DNA of 13,444 bases from Flavobacteriales bacterium (lineage in GTDB: Bacteria; Bacteroidota; Bacteroidia; Flavobacteriales; Crocinitomicaceae): NCBI GenBank assembly GCA_947375085.1, contig CANCEQ010000069.1, positions 1-13,444 of the forward strand. The letters are read 5' to 3'. Shown piece by piece: positions 7,404 to 13,444 of the stretch (its first letter is position 1; every line of letters begins with the position of its first letter). The notes beneath the pieces are model-generated. The model did no database searches. It saw only the letters and a program-made list of their open reading frames with translations, and was not told the DNA's origin. A program made the position numbers and the translations under genes.

Positions 7404-8162
7404 ATGAAGTTTTATTTAGATTCAAATCGGTTTATTGAAACAAATAATCCATTGGATATTTCAATTCCTTTATCGAATACAGACGAGAATTTACGCGCAT
7501 GGCATGTAGATTTACCAGTTATTGAACCTGTAAGAGCGCATGGTTTTGTTGGAGCTGTTGCAGAAGGTGGAAGTGTTAACTTCAGAAACATTTTTTTTAA
7601 TCCTCATGGACATGGAACGCATACAGAGTGTTTAGGACATATTACACCAACTGTTTATTCAGTAAACAAGTCTTTAAAAACGTATTTTTTTACTGCTGAA
7701 TTGGTTTCAATTGAACCCGAAAAAATTCAGAATAATGAAGATGGGATAGATGATTATCTCATTACTAAAGCGTTATTAGAAAAACACATTGGAGGTAAAA
7801 AAATGGAGGCCTTGGTCATTCGAACGTTACCTAATATTGAAAATAAACAACATTTGAATTATACTTCTTCGAATCCACCATTTATTGATATTGCTTGTAT
7901 TGAGTTATTAAATGAGTGTGGGGTTAAACATTTACTAATCGATTTACCTTCCGTCGATCGTGAATCGGATGGTGGTAAATTAGTGTTTCATCATGCTTTT
8001 TGGCAAGTACCGAGCAATCCTCAATTTGATAAAACAATTACAGAATTGATCTATGTAAATGATTCAATCAAAGATGGTTCGTACATATTGGAAATTCAGA
8101 TGGCACCATTTGAAAACGATGCTTCACCGAGTAGACCGATACTTTATGAGATAAATCATTAA
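7404..8162 (+). CDS. Cyclase-family protein, probable kynurenine formamidase-like hydrolase
   Basis: A 252-residue cytoplasmic metal-dependent hydrolase of the cyclase (KynB-like) family. Kynurenine formamidase converts N-formylkynurenine to kynurenine and formate. The family core is visible as DISIPL at residues 18-23, the metal motif HGHGTHTECLGH at 68-79, and a second His pair in VFHHAFWQVP (His196, His197). The canonical motif is HxGTHxDxPxH. Here the first His position is Gly69 (with His68 and His70 beside it), Asp is Glu75 and Pro is Leu77, so the site departs from characterised KynB enzymes. The next gene, 64 bp downstream on the same strand, is 3-hydroxyanthranilate dioxygenase, which supports a role in tryptophan/kynurenine degradation or quinolinate supply for NAD. 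A different cyclic amide, ester or lactone substrate is possible. Confidence 0.8.
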   Translation: MKFYLDSNRFIETNNPLDISIPLSNTDENLRAWHVDLPVIEPVRAHGFVGAVAEGGSVNFRNIFFNPHGHGTHTECLGHITPTVYSVNKSLKTYFFTAELVSIEPEKIQNNEDGIDDYLITKALLEKHIGGKKMEALVIRTLPNIENKQHLNYTSSNPPFIDIACIELLNECGVKHLLIDLPSVDRESDGGKLVFHHAFWQVPSNPQFDKTITELIYVNDSIKDGSYILEIQMAPFENDASPSRPILYEINH

Positions 8163-8180
8163 TTTAAAAATTAGTGAGTA

Positions 8181-8211
8181 TTGTTAAATTTCCAAATTGT
8201 TTTTACTTTTA
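8181..8211 (+). promoter_or_regulatory. Possible promoter of the 3-hydroxyanthranilate dioxygenase gene
   Basis: TTG at 8181-8183 and TACTTTTA at 8204-8211 are spaced 20 bp apart, like a Bacteroidota -33/-7 pair with one mismatch (final A for G) in the -7 box. It lies 15 bp upstream of the dioxygenase ATG, so any leader would be very short. The gene could equally be co-transcribed with the upstream formamidase-like gene. Confidence 0.35.
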
Positions 8212-8226
8212 TAAAAAACTAAAATT

Positions 8227-8751
8227 ATGTTAGCTCCTTTTAATTTACACAAATGGATTGACGAAAATCGTCATTTATTGAAACCACCAGTTGGAAACAA
8301 ATGCTTGTACAAAGAAGCAGGTGATTTTATTGTTATGGTTGTTGGTGGACCAAATGCACGTAAGGATTACCATTACAATGAAAGTGAAGAATTGTTCTAC
8401 CAAATTGAAGGAGATGCATTGGTACGAATTCAAGAAAATGGTCAACCAAAAGATATTGTCATCAAAGAAGGAGAGATTTTCTTATTACCTGGAAACACAC
8501 CTCATTCACCAATAAGAGGAGAAAATACTGTTGGATTGGTTATCGAGCGTGTACGTAAAGGTACAAATATGCAAGATGGACTTTTATGGTTCTGCGAGAA
8601 ATGCAATCACAAATTAAAAGAATACCGTTTTGGCTTAGATGATATTGAAAATGGATTTTTACCAATGTTCAAAGAGTATTATAACTCATTAGAAATGAGA
8701 ACATGTGAAAAATGTAATCATGTAATGGAAGCAGATGAACGATTTGTTTAG
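8227..8751 (+). CDS. nbaC: 3-hydroxyanthranilate 3,4-dioxygenase
   Basis: A 174-residue cytoplasmic cupin dioxygenase that opens the ring of 3-hydroxyanthranilate to 2-amino-3-carboxymuconate semialdehyde, the precursor of quinolinate. The catalytic Fe(II) ligands are visible as His49, Glu55 (YHYNESEEL) and His93 (TPHSPIR). Substrate-binding Arg45, Arg97 and Glu107 are at the expected places. The C-terminal rubredoxin-like iron site of the bacterial enzyme is complete: Cys123-x-x-Cys126 and Cys160-x-x-Cys163. Every key residue sits two or three positions before its counterpart in the Cupriavidus enzyme, and the length matches. It follows the formamidase-like gene by 64 bp and is closed by a strong terminator. 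Kynurenine monooxygenase, kynureninase and tryptophan dioxygenase genes are not in the window. The symbol follows usage for bacterial enzymes; haao is also used. Confidence 0.95.
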   Translation: MLAPFNLHKWIDENRHLLKPPVGNKCLYKEAGDFIVMVVGGPNARKDYHYNESEELFYQIEGDALVRIQENGQPKDIVIKEGEIFLLPGNTPHSPIRGENTVGLVIERVRKGTNMQDGLLWFCEKCNHKLKEYRFGLDDIENGFLPMFKEYYNSLEMRTCEKCNHVMEADERFV

Positions 8752-8770
8752 TCGATTTTTATAAAAATGA

Positions 8771-8804
8771 AAAGGGCGAAAAATTAATTTTCCGCCCTTT
8801 TTTT
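8771..8804 (+). terminator. Bidirectional intrinsic terminator
   Basis: A long hairpin pairs 8771-8783 with 8788-8800, with core AAAGGGCG and CGCCCTTT, one A-C mismatch and a 4-nt loop, and is followed by T8801-T8804. It ends the dioxygenase transcript. On the minus strand the same hairpin is followed by a T-rich stretch (complement of 8761-8770), so it can also end the transcript of the converging SUMF1-domain gene. Confidence 0.88.
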
Positions 8805-8837
8805 ATGTAATTTAAATAAGTGTGGTTAAACGACTTT

Positions 8838-10244
8838 TTATTTTTTCTTCAACCAATCTGAATCAAATAGTGTGGTTGATTGACTTTTTCTAATGTATGT
8901 TTTAACATATCTAAAACCAATATTAGGATGTCCTGTTGATATCTCATTATAATTATCTTTTCCTGTAATTTTGATATCTTCAGCTAATTCTAACCAGCCA
9001 CCTCCAGCAGTTCCTATACCTACTTTAGTCCAAGTCGTTTTACCAGCATATATTTTAAGTTCCATATTATTTACCATTTCAGTAACATTACCACACATAT
9101 TATATAATCCAAGTTCATTAGGATAATATGAATCTACTTTCATTGAAGTAAATCCACCATCAGCTTTGAAATTATTTGGAAAAGGTTTGTAATTTGCTAA
9201 ATATTCTCCTCTGTTATTTTTTAAAATATCTGTTCCCCATGGATATATCATATTTTTCCCTTTTGAAGAAGCAGCAAATATCCATTCTACTCGAGATGGA
9301 ATTCTAAAGTCAGCAGGATAATAAGAATCTGATTCACTCCCTAATTTTTGACATTCAGAATTTAACCAATCGAGAAATAATTCAGCTCCTTTTCTAGAGA
9401 TGTTTGTAATCGGATAATTATTGTATGCTGGATGGGTAGTGTAAATTTTCATCATATCCATTCCTTTTCCAATCATTTTAACCCATAAAGAATCATCTGG
9501 TTTAGACAGTTTATATTCTTCTATTTTATTTTGAATAATTAAATCATTTAAAAATGTATGGTACTCCAAAATTGTCACTTCTGTTTTTCGCATATAAAAT
9601 CTTTGTACACTCATCGTTTGATTTTCGTATTCAAAACTTCCCCCAGGTATAAAGCTATATAAGTCTAAATCGAATTTTATTGCAGCTTTTAACATTTTTT
9701 CTTTCTGCTTCTTATTCGCTTTTACTTCTTTTTCTGAAAGAATTGGAATTACGATTGAAGCCGTTTTCAAAGTATCATCAAAAGGGATGTTTTGGTAATG
9801 GTTTTGTAAAACATTCCTTAAATCAAAGGAAGGTAAATGACCCATTTCATTTTTTAAATAGAATGGTTGATTATTTATCAAATTGGAAATAATTTCTGCG
9901 TTATGGGTCTCAATTATGAGTTTACTTTCATCTTTATTTACTAACTGTTTTGAATTAAGACGATTACTAACAGTCTGTGAATGAGTTAAATTTTGTTTTT
10001 CCTTTTCAACTTTACTATCACCTGAATTTGATGAAGTGAAGAAAAGTGTGATTCCTACGATTGATATAATTGAACTTAACATAATGATCCATTTTTTATA
10101 GTTAAAAACTGAAGCATCTTTTGTTTTGATGGTTTGATTTCTATGCGAATTCAAAAAATGCTCTTTTGTTTGATCAAAAGAAGTTACCGGTTCTTGCTCT
10201 TTGGCTTTACGAAATAAATCGTTTAATTTTTGCTGATTATCCAT
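8838..10244 (-). CDS. Membrane-anchored SUMF1/FGE-like domain protein, candidate partner of the ECF sigma factor
   Basis: A 468-residue single-pass membrane protein. Residues 1-51 are a charged cytoplasmic segment, 52-69 a membrane helix (WIIMLSSII...), about 70-190 a polar periplasmic linker, and about 196-449 a SUMF1/FGE-sulfatase-like domain. That domain shows FIPGGSF, MRKTEVT, YPITNISRKGAELFLDWLN, FRIPSRVEWIFAASS, YPWG, NELGLYNMCGNVTEM and NIGFRY. The paired cysteines used by true formylglycine-generating enzymes near the C-terminus are absent, so sulfatase activation is unlikely; a binding or sensing role is more plausible. It lies 29 bp behind an ECF sigma gene on the same strand, the usual anti-sigma position, and its topology fits one, but no known anti-sigma domain is recognised. 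A longer frame starts at a TTG (10277) overlapping the sigma stop codon. The ATG at 10244 is preferred because of the G-rich GGGGGA site 8 bp upstream. Confidence 0.82.
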   Translation of the reverse strand: MDNQQKLNDLFRKAKEQEPVTSFDQTKEHFLNSHRNQTIKTKDASVFNYKKWIIMLSSIISIVGITLFFTSSNSGDSKVEKEKQNLTHSQTVSNRLNSKQLVNKDESKLIIETHNAEIISNLINNQPFYLKNEMGHLPSFDLRNVLQNHYQNIPFDDTLKTASIVIPILSEKEVKANKKQKEKMLKAAIKFDLDLYSFIPGGSFEYENQTMSVQRFYMRKTEVTILEYHTFLNDLIIQNKIEEYKLSKPDDSLWVKMIGKGMDMMKIYTTHPAYNNYPITNISRKGAELFLDWLNSECQKLGSESDSYYPADFRIPSRVEWIFAASSKGKNMIYPWGTDILKNNRGEYLANYKPFPNNFKADGGFTSMKVDSYYPNELGLYNMCGNVTEMVNNMELKIYAGKTTWTKVGIGTAGGGWLELAEDIKITGKDNYNEISTGHPNIGFRYVKTYIRKSQSTTLFDSDWLKKK

Positions 10245-10273
10245 GTTGCACTTCCCCCGTTTTATAAGATGAC

Positions 10274-10762
10274 TCAAATGTTAAAATCTCTACCAATTTT
10301 TCTCCCACGTTTTAAACGTTGTTTTACAGCAGATTCACTTGCATTTTGTATTTCGCAAATTTCTTTAATGCTAAAACCAGATATTTCGAAAAGTATTAGA
10401 CTTTCTCTTTGCTCCTCATTTAATTGAGCCAAAGCTTGATGTAAGAAATGAACTTCTGTATCTAAAGCTGTGTTTGCTGTAAAGTCGGTAAGATGTACAA
10501 ATGATTCATTCTGTGTTAATTCCCCTTCTTTTTTCTTTTTATTGTTATTAGCTAATAAACGAACACTTATTCCAAAAAGAAATGACAAGAATGCTTTCTC
10601 TGATTTTAACGTTTCAAATTTTTCAAAAGCAACAAGTAGGGTATCATTCATTAAATCCTGATAATCCATATTTCCATAAACCCTCGCCCTGCAGAAGCGT
10701 TCGAACCTATCATGAATCGGTTCATAGAGTTTTAGAAATTTTTCTTGTTTATTTTTCGGCAT
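10274..10762 (-). CDS. ECF-type RNA polymerase sigma factor
   Basis: A 162-residue sigma-70-family factor of the extracytoplasmic-function type, which directs RNA polymerase to a small regulon. Region 2 spans about residues 10-72 (YQDLMNDTLLVAFEKFETL, then FLFGISVRLLAN). A Lys-rich linker (NNNKKKK at 72-78) follows, and region 4 covers about 107-156 with the helix-turn-helix GFSIKEICEIQNASESAVKQRLKRGR. Regions 1 and 3 are absent, as expected. The gene is followed 29 bp later by a membrane protein that is the candidate anti-sigma/sensor. Upstream at 10813-10827 is a small palindrome. A TAnnTTTG-like box with one extra base lies at 10782-10790, so the promoter is not canonical and may be autoregulated. 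Confidence 0.93.
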   Translation of the reverse strand: MPKNKQEKFLKLYEPIHDRFERFCRARVYGNMDYQDLMNDTLLVAFEKFETLKSEKAFLSFLFGISVRLLANNNKKKKEGELTQNESFVHLTDFTANTALDTEVHFLHQALAQLNEEQRESLILFEISGFSIKEICEIQNASESAVKQRLKRGRKIGRDFNI

Positions 10763-10812
10763 TCTTTTTTGAATTGGTCTTCAAATAGTAAGTGTCGTAA
10801 GTTGGATAAAAG

Positions 10813-10827
10813 TTACTTCAGAAGTAA
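10813..10827. promoter_or_regulatory. 15-bp palindrome upstream of the sigma factor gene
   Basis: TTACTTC (10813-10819) and GAAGTAA (10821-10827) are perfect arms around a central A. It sits 51-65 bp upstream of the sigma start and just after the hemD stop codon, so it could be an operator for the sigma gene or a short hairpin at the end of the hemD transcript. A 6-bp stem with a 3-nt loop and no T-tract would be a weak terminator. Confidence 0.45.
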
Positions 10828-10835
10828 ATAAAAAT

Positions 10836-11498
10836 TTAAAGCACTGATTTACAGTATTCAATTAATTCATCAACTGTAGAATTTATAAGTGTATGTTCTA
10901 CTTTTTGATGTTTTTCTAACAAATAATTGCAGGTTGTTTTTCCCCAAGCGATTATTTTAGCATCTAAAGGAAATTGATTTTCGATTAGGAATCCATCTAC
11001 ATTGGAAGGACTCGTGAAAACATAGTAATCACAACTTGGAATAGATTTAGGATAAGTGACTGTTTTATAAATACTTATTTCTTCTTTTTGATCTGGAGGA
11101 AATAGTGATGCAATGGATCGATGAGAGATAGAAGATTGTGGAAATAAGACTTTTTTGTCTTGTACTACTTCTTTAAATTCTAACCCAATTTTAGAAGTGT
11201 CTCCTGCTGATTTCCCGATGAAATGGGGTGTATATCCTTTGTCTTGTAATGATTGAGCGGTGATTTCTCCTACACACCCAATAAAAACGGAGGAATCTAA
11301 TTTCTCTTGTTGGAGAAAAAAATCAACAGCTCTGGGACTTCCAAAAAAAATGGCATCGTAAGAAGATTCGATTTTAAATGGAATTGCTTCGAATTGTAAA
11401 AATGAATGGGCTAGAAGTTCAATATCCTTTTCTTGAGCGAAGTTGATTAATTGCTCAATTTCGTTTACGTTTTTAGATATGAAAAGTTTAGTTGACAT
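10836..11498 (-). CDS. hemD: Uroporphyrinogen-III synthase
   Basis: A 220-residue cytoplasmic enzyme that cyclises hydroxymethylbilane to uroporphyrinogen III while inverting ring D, the step after HemC in heme synthesis. The two-lobed HemD fold is visible: lobe one has AIFFGSPRAVDFF (residues 49-61) and FIGCVGEITAQSL, and lobe two has the YYVFTSPSNVDGF motif (158-170) and IIAWGKTTCNYL. Sequence conservation in this family is low, but these segments and the hemA-hemC context identify it well. It starts only 6 bp after the stop codon of the toxin gene on the same strand, so it is probably co-transcribed with the toxin-antitoxin pair, or by read-through from hemC. Length is slightly short of the usual 240-260 residues, in line with other Bacteroidota forms. 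Confidence 0.9.
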   Translation of the reverse strand: MSTKLFISKNVNEIEQLINFAQEKDIELLAHSFLQFEAIPFKIESSYDAIFFGSPRAVDFFLQQEKLDSSVFIGCVGEITAQSLQDKGYTPHFIGKSAGDTSKIGLEFKEVVQDKKVLFPQSSISHRSIASLFPPDQKEEISIYKTVTYPKSIPSCDYYVFTSPSNVDGFLIENQFPLDAKIIAWGKTTCNYLLEKHQKVEHTLINSTVDELIEYCKSVL

Positions 11499-11504
11499 AA
11501 ATAC

Positions 11505-11798
11505 TTATCTTATTTTCTTATTTGGATCCTGAGGTGTTTTGAAAACTGCATATATTATAAGTGATGTATTATCAATTTCATAAATAAGAACAAATGGAAA
11601 AATATCGAAAGGAATTTGTCTGTAATTATAAAACTTTTGAAATCCGTTCGGAGTTTTTAGTATTGAATTGATTACTTTATCAAGCTCATTTAAAAAACGT
11701 TCTCCTAATCCTTCTAATTGATCCTCATAATAATTAAAGGATTCGTTGATTTCTAATTCGGCTTCAGGTTTAAAGATTAACTCGTACTTTTTTCTCAT
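11505..11798 (-). CDS. RelE/ParE-family toxin
   Basis: A 97-residue type II toxin of the RelE/ParE superfamily, which acts either as a ribosome-dependent mRNA nuclease or on DNA gyrase. The hallmarks are YELIFKPEAELEINESFNYYEDQ at residues 5-27, GLGERFLNELDKVINSI at 30-46, the turn proline at 50 with NGF, Arg60, then FPFVLIYEIDN (67-77) and IIYAVFKTPQDP (81-92). The ParE branch is suggested by the helical hairpin and the YYEDQ segment, but the target cannot be decided from the sequence. The antitoxin gene precedes it by 10 bp and hemD follows 6 bp after its stop. The frame is intact, with no sign of decay. The pair lies inside an otherwise contiguous heme operon, which indicates insertion. 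Confidence 0.92.
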   Translation of the reverse strand: MRKKYELIFKPEAELEINESFNYYEDQLEGLGERFLNELDKVINSILKTPNGFQKFYNYRQIPFDIFPFVLIYEIDNTSLIIYAVFKTPQDPNKKIR

Positions 11799-11808
11799 TG
11801 AGAAGAGT

Positions 11809-12057
11809 TTATTGATTTCTAGAAGCTCTTGCCCTTGCTTTTACTTCTTCTAAAGTATAAGATTTACTTTCACCGCTAAGATGTTTAGCTCTTCTTTCAT
11901 CAAGAATTTTTTTATGATCATCAGTCAAACCGAATAAACCTTCGTTGTCTTCTTCTATTTGTTTTGATTCAATATTTTTAGCAGATTTAAATGATTTTAA
12001 TAAACCCATAAATTTATCAAATTCATTATCGCTTAAAGTAAGTGAAATTTGTTTCAT
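11809..12057 (-). CDS. Antitoxin of the RelE/ParE-type module
   Basis: An 82-residue antitoxin that should neutralise the downstream toxin and probably autoregulates the operon. The N-terminal MKQISLTLSDNEFDKFMGLL resembles the dimerising part of short Bacteroidota antitoxins. The C-terminal half, LTDDHKKILDERRAKHLSGE and then SYTLEEVKARAR (residues 67-76), carries the common addiction-module ending in which a helix wraps around a RelE/ParE toxin. Antitoxin-first order and the 10-bp gap to the toxin are typical. A complete -33/-7 promoter lies directly upstream. The N-terminal DNA-binding fold is not identifiable with certainty. Confidence 0.88.
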   Translation of the reverse strand: MKQISLTLSDNEFDKFMGLLKSFKSAKNIESKQIEEDNEGLFGLTDDHKKILDERRAKHLSGESKSYTLEEVKARARASRNQ

Positions 12058-12082
12058 GAGTTTATAATTTGTCCGTGTATTA

Positions 12083-12113
12083 CAAAGATATTAAATTCTT
12101 ATTTTAGAAACAA
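12083..12113 (-). promoter_or_regulatory. Promoter of the toxin-antitoxin operon
   Basis: On the minus strand, TTG (complement of 12111-12113) is followed after 20 bp by TATCTTTG (complement of 12083-12090), an exact Bacteroidota -7 box at the right distance from its -33 element. The box lies 25 bp upstream of the antitoxin ATG. Transcripts from here would run through the toxin gene into hemD with no terminator in between. Confidence 0.72.
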
Positions 12114-12130
12114 TTTTAAAAATATTCTTT

Positions 12131-12178
12131 TCCTCCCCCGACTTCGATAAACTCAGTCATCCCCCTCCAAAGGGGGAA
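12131..12178. repeat. GC-rich intergenic repeat with hairpin
   Basis: A C-tract (12135-12139), then GACTTCGATAAACTCAGTC (12140-12158, counting the G at 12140), then a hairpin TCCCCCT/AGGGGGA (12160-12166 with 12171-12177, loop CCAA). Its composition is strikingly unlike the AT-rich surroundings. The CTTCGATAAACTCAGTC core resembles the CTTCGACAAGCTCAG-type intergenic repeat that I recall as frequent in Bacteroidota genomes. No T-tract follows on either strand, so it is not a standard terminator. It lies between the hemC stop codon and the antitoxin promoter. Confidence 0.7.
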
Positions 12179-12191
12179 GATAAATTAACTT

Positions 12192-13094
12192 TTATTCTTC
12201 CTCGTCAGAGAATCCAACTGTAATATCTTCAACGATGTATTCAGCTAAACCGTCTAAATCTTCTGCATCGTATTCGTACCAAGCAGAACCTTGAGTCCAA
12301 TCATCAGAGTGAGAAACATAAACGATATCGTTATCATCGCAGTAAACTCCTAAAGGTAATTGACAACCACCTTCCATTAAGTTTAGAACTTTACGTTCAA
12401 CAGCAATTCTTCTTGCTACTTCTGGATGATTCATTTTTTGAAGTGTATCGAAAAGAGCAGTGTCTTCTTCACGAATTTGTAAAGCTAAAACACCTTGTGC
12501 AGGTGCAGGAACGAAGGCTTTCGGATTTAAAACCACCACTTCAAATTCACTTAAATCTATTTGTAAACGGTCAACTCCAGCTTTCGCTAATAATATCGCA
12601 TCGTAATGTCCGTCTCTTAATTTTTGAATTCGAGTCGGAACATTTCCTCTTAAATCTTTTATTTCAACATCGTCTCTAAAACGAACCACTTGTGATTTTC
12701 TTCTCGCAGAAGAAGTCCCAACAATGGCATTCGATTTTAAATTCCATTCGTTATTTGTATCAACAGCAGATTTTGCAATCAACAATAAATCAGCAGGATT
12801 TTCTCTTTCAGAAACACAAGCAACAATTAATCCTGCAGGAGGATTTGTCTCTAAATCTTTGTGCGAATGAACAGCTAAATCAATTGATTTATTCATCAAT
12901 GCCACTTCAATTTCTTTTGTGAAAAATCCTTTACCTTCTAATTTATCAAAGCTTAAATCTTGAATTGCATCACCTTGAGTAACAATGATTTTAATTTCAA
13001 CTGAACAACCTAAATTTTCCAATTGAGATTTAACGTGATGTGCTTGCCATAAAGCTAAATCACTTCCTCTTGATCCGATTACGATGTGTTGCAT
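12192..13094 (-). CDS. hemC: Hydroxymethylbilane synthase (porphobilinogen deaminase)
   Basis: A 300-residue cytoplasmic enzyme that polymerises four porphobilinogen molecules into hydroxymethylbilane in heme synthesis. Hallmarks are GSRGSDLALWQ (residues 7-17), the catalytic loop AVHSHKDL with Asp80, GTSSARRKSQV with Arg131/Arg132, DLRGNVPTRIQKL with Arg149, APAQG (197-201), and the cofactor loop EGGCQLPLGVY. Cys244 in that loop is where the dipyrromethane cofactor attaches. The C-terminal third domain is acidic and short, ending in EDITVGFSDEEE, but the length stays near the family norm of about 300-310. The gene starts 2 bp after the hemA stop codon, so the two are probably translationally coupled. 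Confidence 0.97.
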   Translation of the reverse strand: MQHIVIGSRGSDLALWQAHHVKSQLENLGCSVEIKIIVTQGDAIQDLSFDKLEGKGFFTKEIEVALMNKSIDLAVHSHKDLETNPPAGLIVACVSERENPADLLLIAKSAVDTNNEWNLKSNAIVGTSSARRKSQVVRFRDDVEIKDLRGNVPTRIQKLRDGHYDAILLAKAGVDRLQIDLSEFEVVVLNPKAFVPAPAQGVLALQIREEDTALFDTLQKMNHPEVARRIAVERKVLNLMEGGCQLPLGVYCDDNDIVYVSHSDDWTQGSAWYEYDAEDLDGLAEYIVEDITVGFSDEEE

Positions 13095-13096
13095 GC

Positions 13097-13444
13097 TTAT
13101 TTTTTAAGTAGAATTTCTTTTGCCATTAACATTGGTACGCTCATGTATTTTTTCTCCATGTAACCAATGATTTTATCTAATACTTCACGTGAATTGTCAT
13201 CCAATAATTCTAATTCAGATTTAAACACTTCATTACAAGCCGTATCTCTGATTTCTTTTACTTTTTGTGGAACTTCGCGCATCGCAATTTCAACTGTTCT
13301 TACTTTGTGTAAGTGTTTGAATTCGAAAATTGCTTCAGCGATAATTTCTTCAACGTGTTGTATTTCTTTTGAACGCTCTTTTAAATTTTCGTTTGAAATT
13401 TTTTGTAAAACTTCAACTGAAATGTGCGTTACATTTTGTTCTTC
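13097..13444 (-). CDS. hemA: Glutamyl-tRNA reductase, C-terminal part (runs off the window)
   Basis: The minus-strand frame is open from the right edge to the stop codon at 13097-13099, giving the last 115 residues of a longer protein. The first visible residues are EEQNVTHISVEV. The segment KEIQHVEEIIAEAIFEF followed by a long charged helix and the ending MSVPMLMAKEILLKK match the all-helical C-terminal dimerisation domain of HemA. HemA reduces glutamyl-tRNA to glutamate-1-semialdehyde, the first committed step of the C5 heme pathway. The catalytic and NADPH-binding domains lie outside the window, so the identification rests on this domain and on the adjoining hemC gene. An internal ATG at 13282 would give only 61 residues and is not the true start. 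Confidence 0.85.
   Translation of the reverse strand, partial: EEQNVTHISVEVLQKISNENLKERSKEIQHVEEIIAEAIFEFKHLHKVRTVEIAMREVPQKVKEIRDTACNEVFKSELELLDDNSREVLDKIIGYMEKKYMSVPMLMAKEILLKK

Noticed and set aside
5501..8751. A single functional operon joining epimerase, HAD phosphatase, YceI, formamidase and dioxygenase.
   Set aside because: The genes lie on both strands with terminators and promoters between them; only the formamidase-like and dioxygenase genes form a plausible unit.
8838..10244. A formylglycine-generating enzyme that activates sulfatases.
   Set aside because: The paired catalytic cysteines near the C-terminus are missing, no sulfatase gene is near, and the gene context is a sigma factor.
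12160..12177. Intrinsic terminator of hemC.
   Set aside because: The hairpin is GC-rich but no T-tract follows it on the minus strand; it is better described as part of an intergenic repeat.
12413..12922. Plus-strand open frames opposite hemC (12413-12679 and 12692-12922).
   Set aside because: They lie antisense to an unmistakable hemC and have low-complexity, Leu/Gln-rich translations with no family resemblance.
13097..13282. A separate 61-residue gene starting at the ATG at 13282.
   Set aside because: The frame continues open to the window edge and the whole 115 residues read as the C-terminal domain of glutamyl-tRNA reductase.

Overview
The window comes from an AT-rich Bacteroidota genome, most likely a member of the Flavobacteriales. 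Four things point there: TAnnTTTG-type -7 promoter elements instead of TATAAT boxes, a TonB-dependent receptor with an N-terminal carboxypeptidase-regulatory-like domain, a secreted protein with a type IX secretion-like C-terminal tail, and short intergenic repeats of the kind common in these genomes. No RNA gene, CRISPR array, transposase or phage gene was seen.

Layout. Positions 1-124 are a 7-bp tandem array that runs off the left edge, followed at 145-180 by two copies of an 18-bp repeat. Two minus-strand genes come next: a TonB-dependent receptor (183-2588) and a family 5 solute-binding lipoprotein (2637-4388). A divergent promoter region separates them from a plus-strand secreted protein (4640-5437) that ends in a clear intrinsic terminator. 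Methylmalonyl-CoA epimerase (5501-5905, plus) converges on a YihX-like HAD phosphatase (5964-6584, minus) across a 15-bp inverted repeat. A YceI-family protein (6655-7254, minus) is divergent from a cyclase-family/kynurenine formamidase-like gene (7404-8162, plus), and a near-perfect palindrome lies between them. The formamidase-like gene is followed by 3-hydroxyanthranilate 3,4-dioxygenase (8227-8751), so these two probably serve tryptophan-to-quinolinate/NAD metabolism. A bidirectional terminator closes this block.

The right part is all on the minus strand. An ECF sigma factor (10274-10762) is followed by a single-pass membrane protein with a periplasmic SUMF1/FGE-like domain (8838-10244), in the place where an anti-sigma factor is expected. 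Upstream lies a heme biosynthesis cluster in the order hemA (partial, right edge), hemC, hemD. A RelE/ParE-type toxin-antitoxin pair with its own promoter sits between hemC and hemD. A GC-rich intergenic repeat lies between hemC and the antitoxin gene.

Most of the window is ordinary housekeeping and uptake content. The points most worth a second look are the toxin-antitoxin pair that splits the heme operon and leaves hemD 6 bp behind the toxin gene, the sigma factor/SUMF1 membrane protein pair, the palindromic operator candidates at 7296-7317 and 10813-10827, and the altered metal-binding motif of the formamidase-like protein. Two coding starts are set inward from TTG-initiated longer frames, on promoter and ribosome-site evidence.
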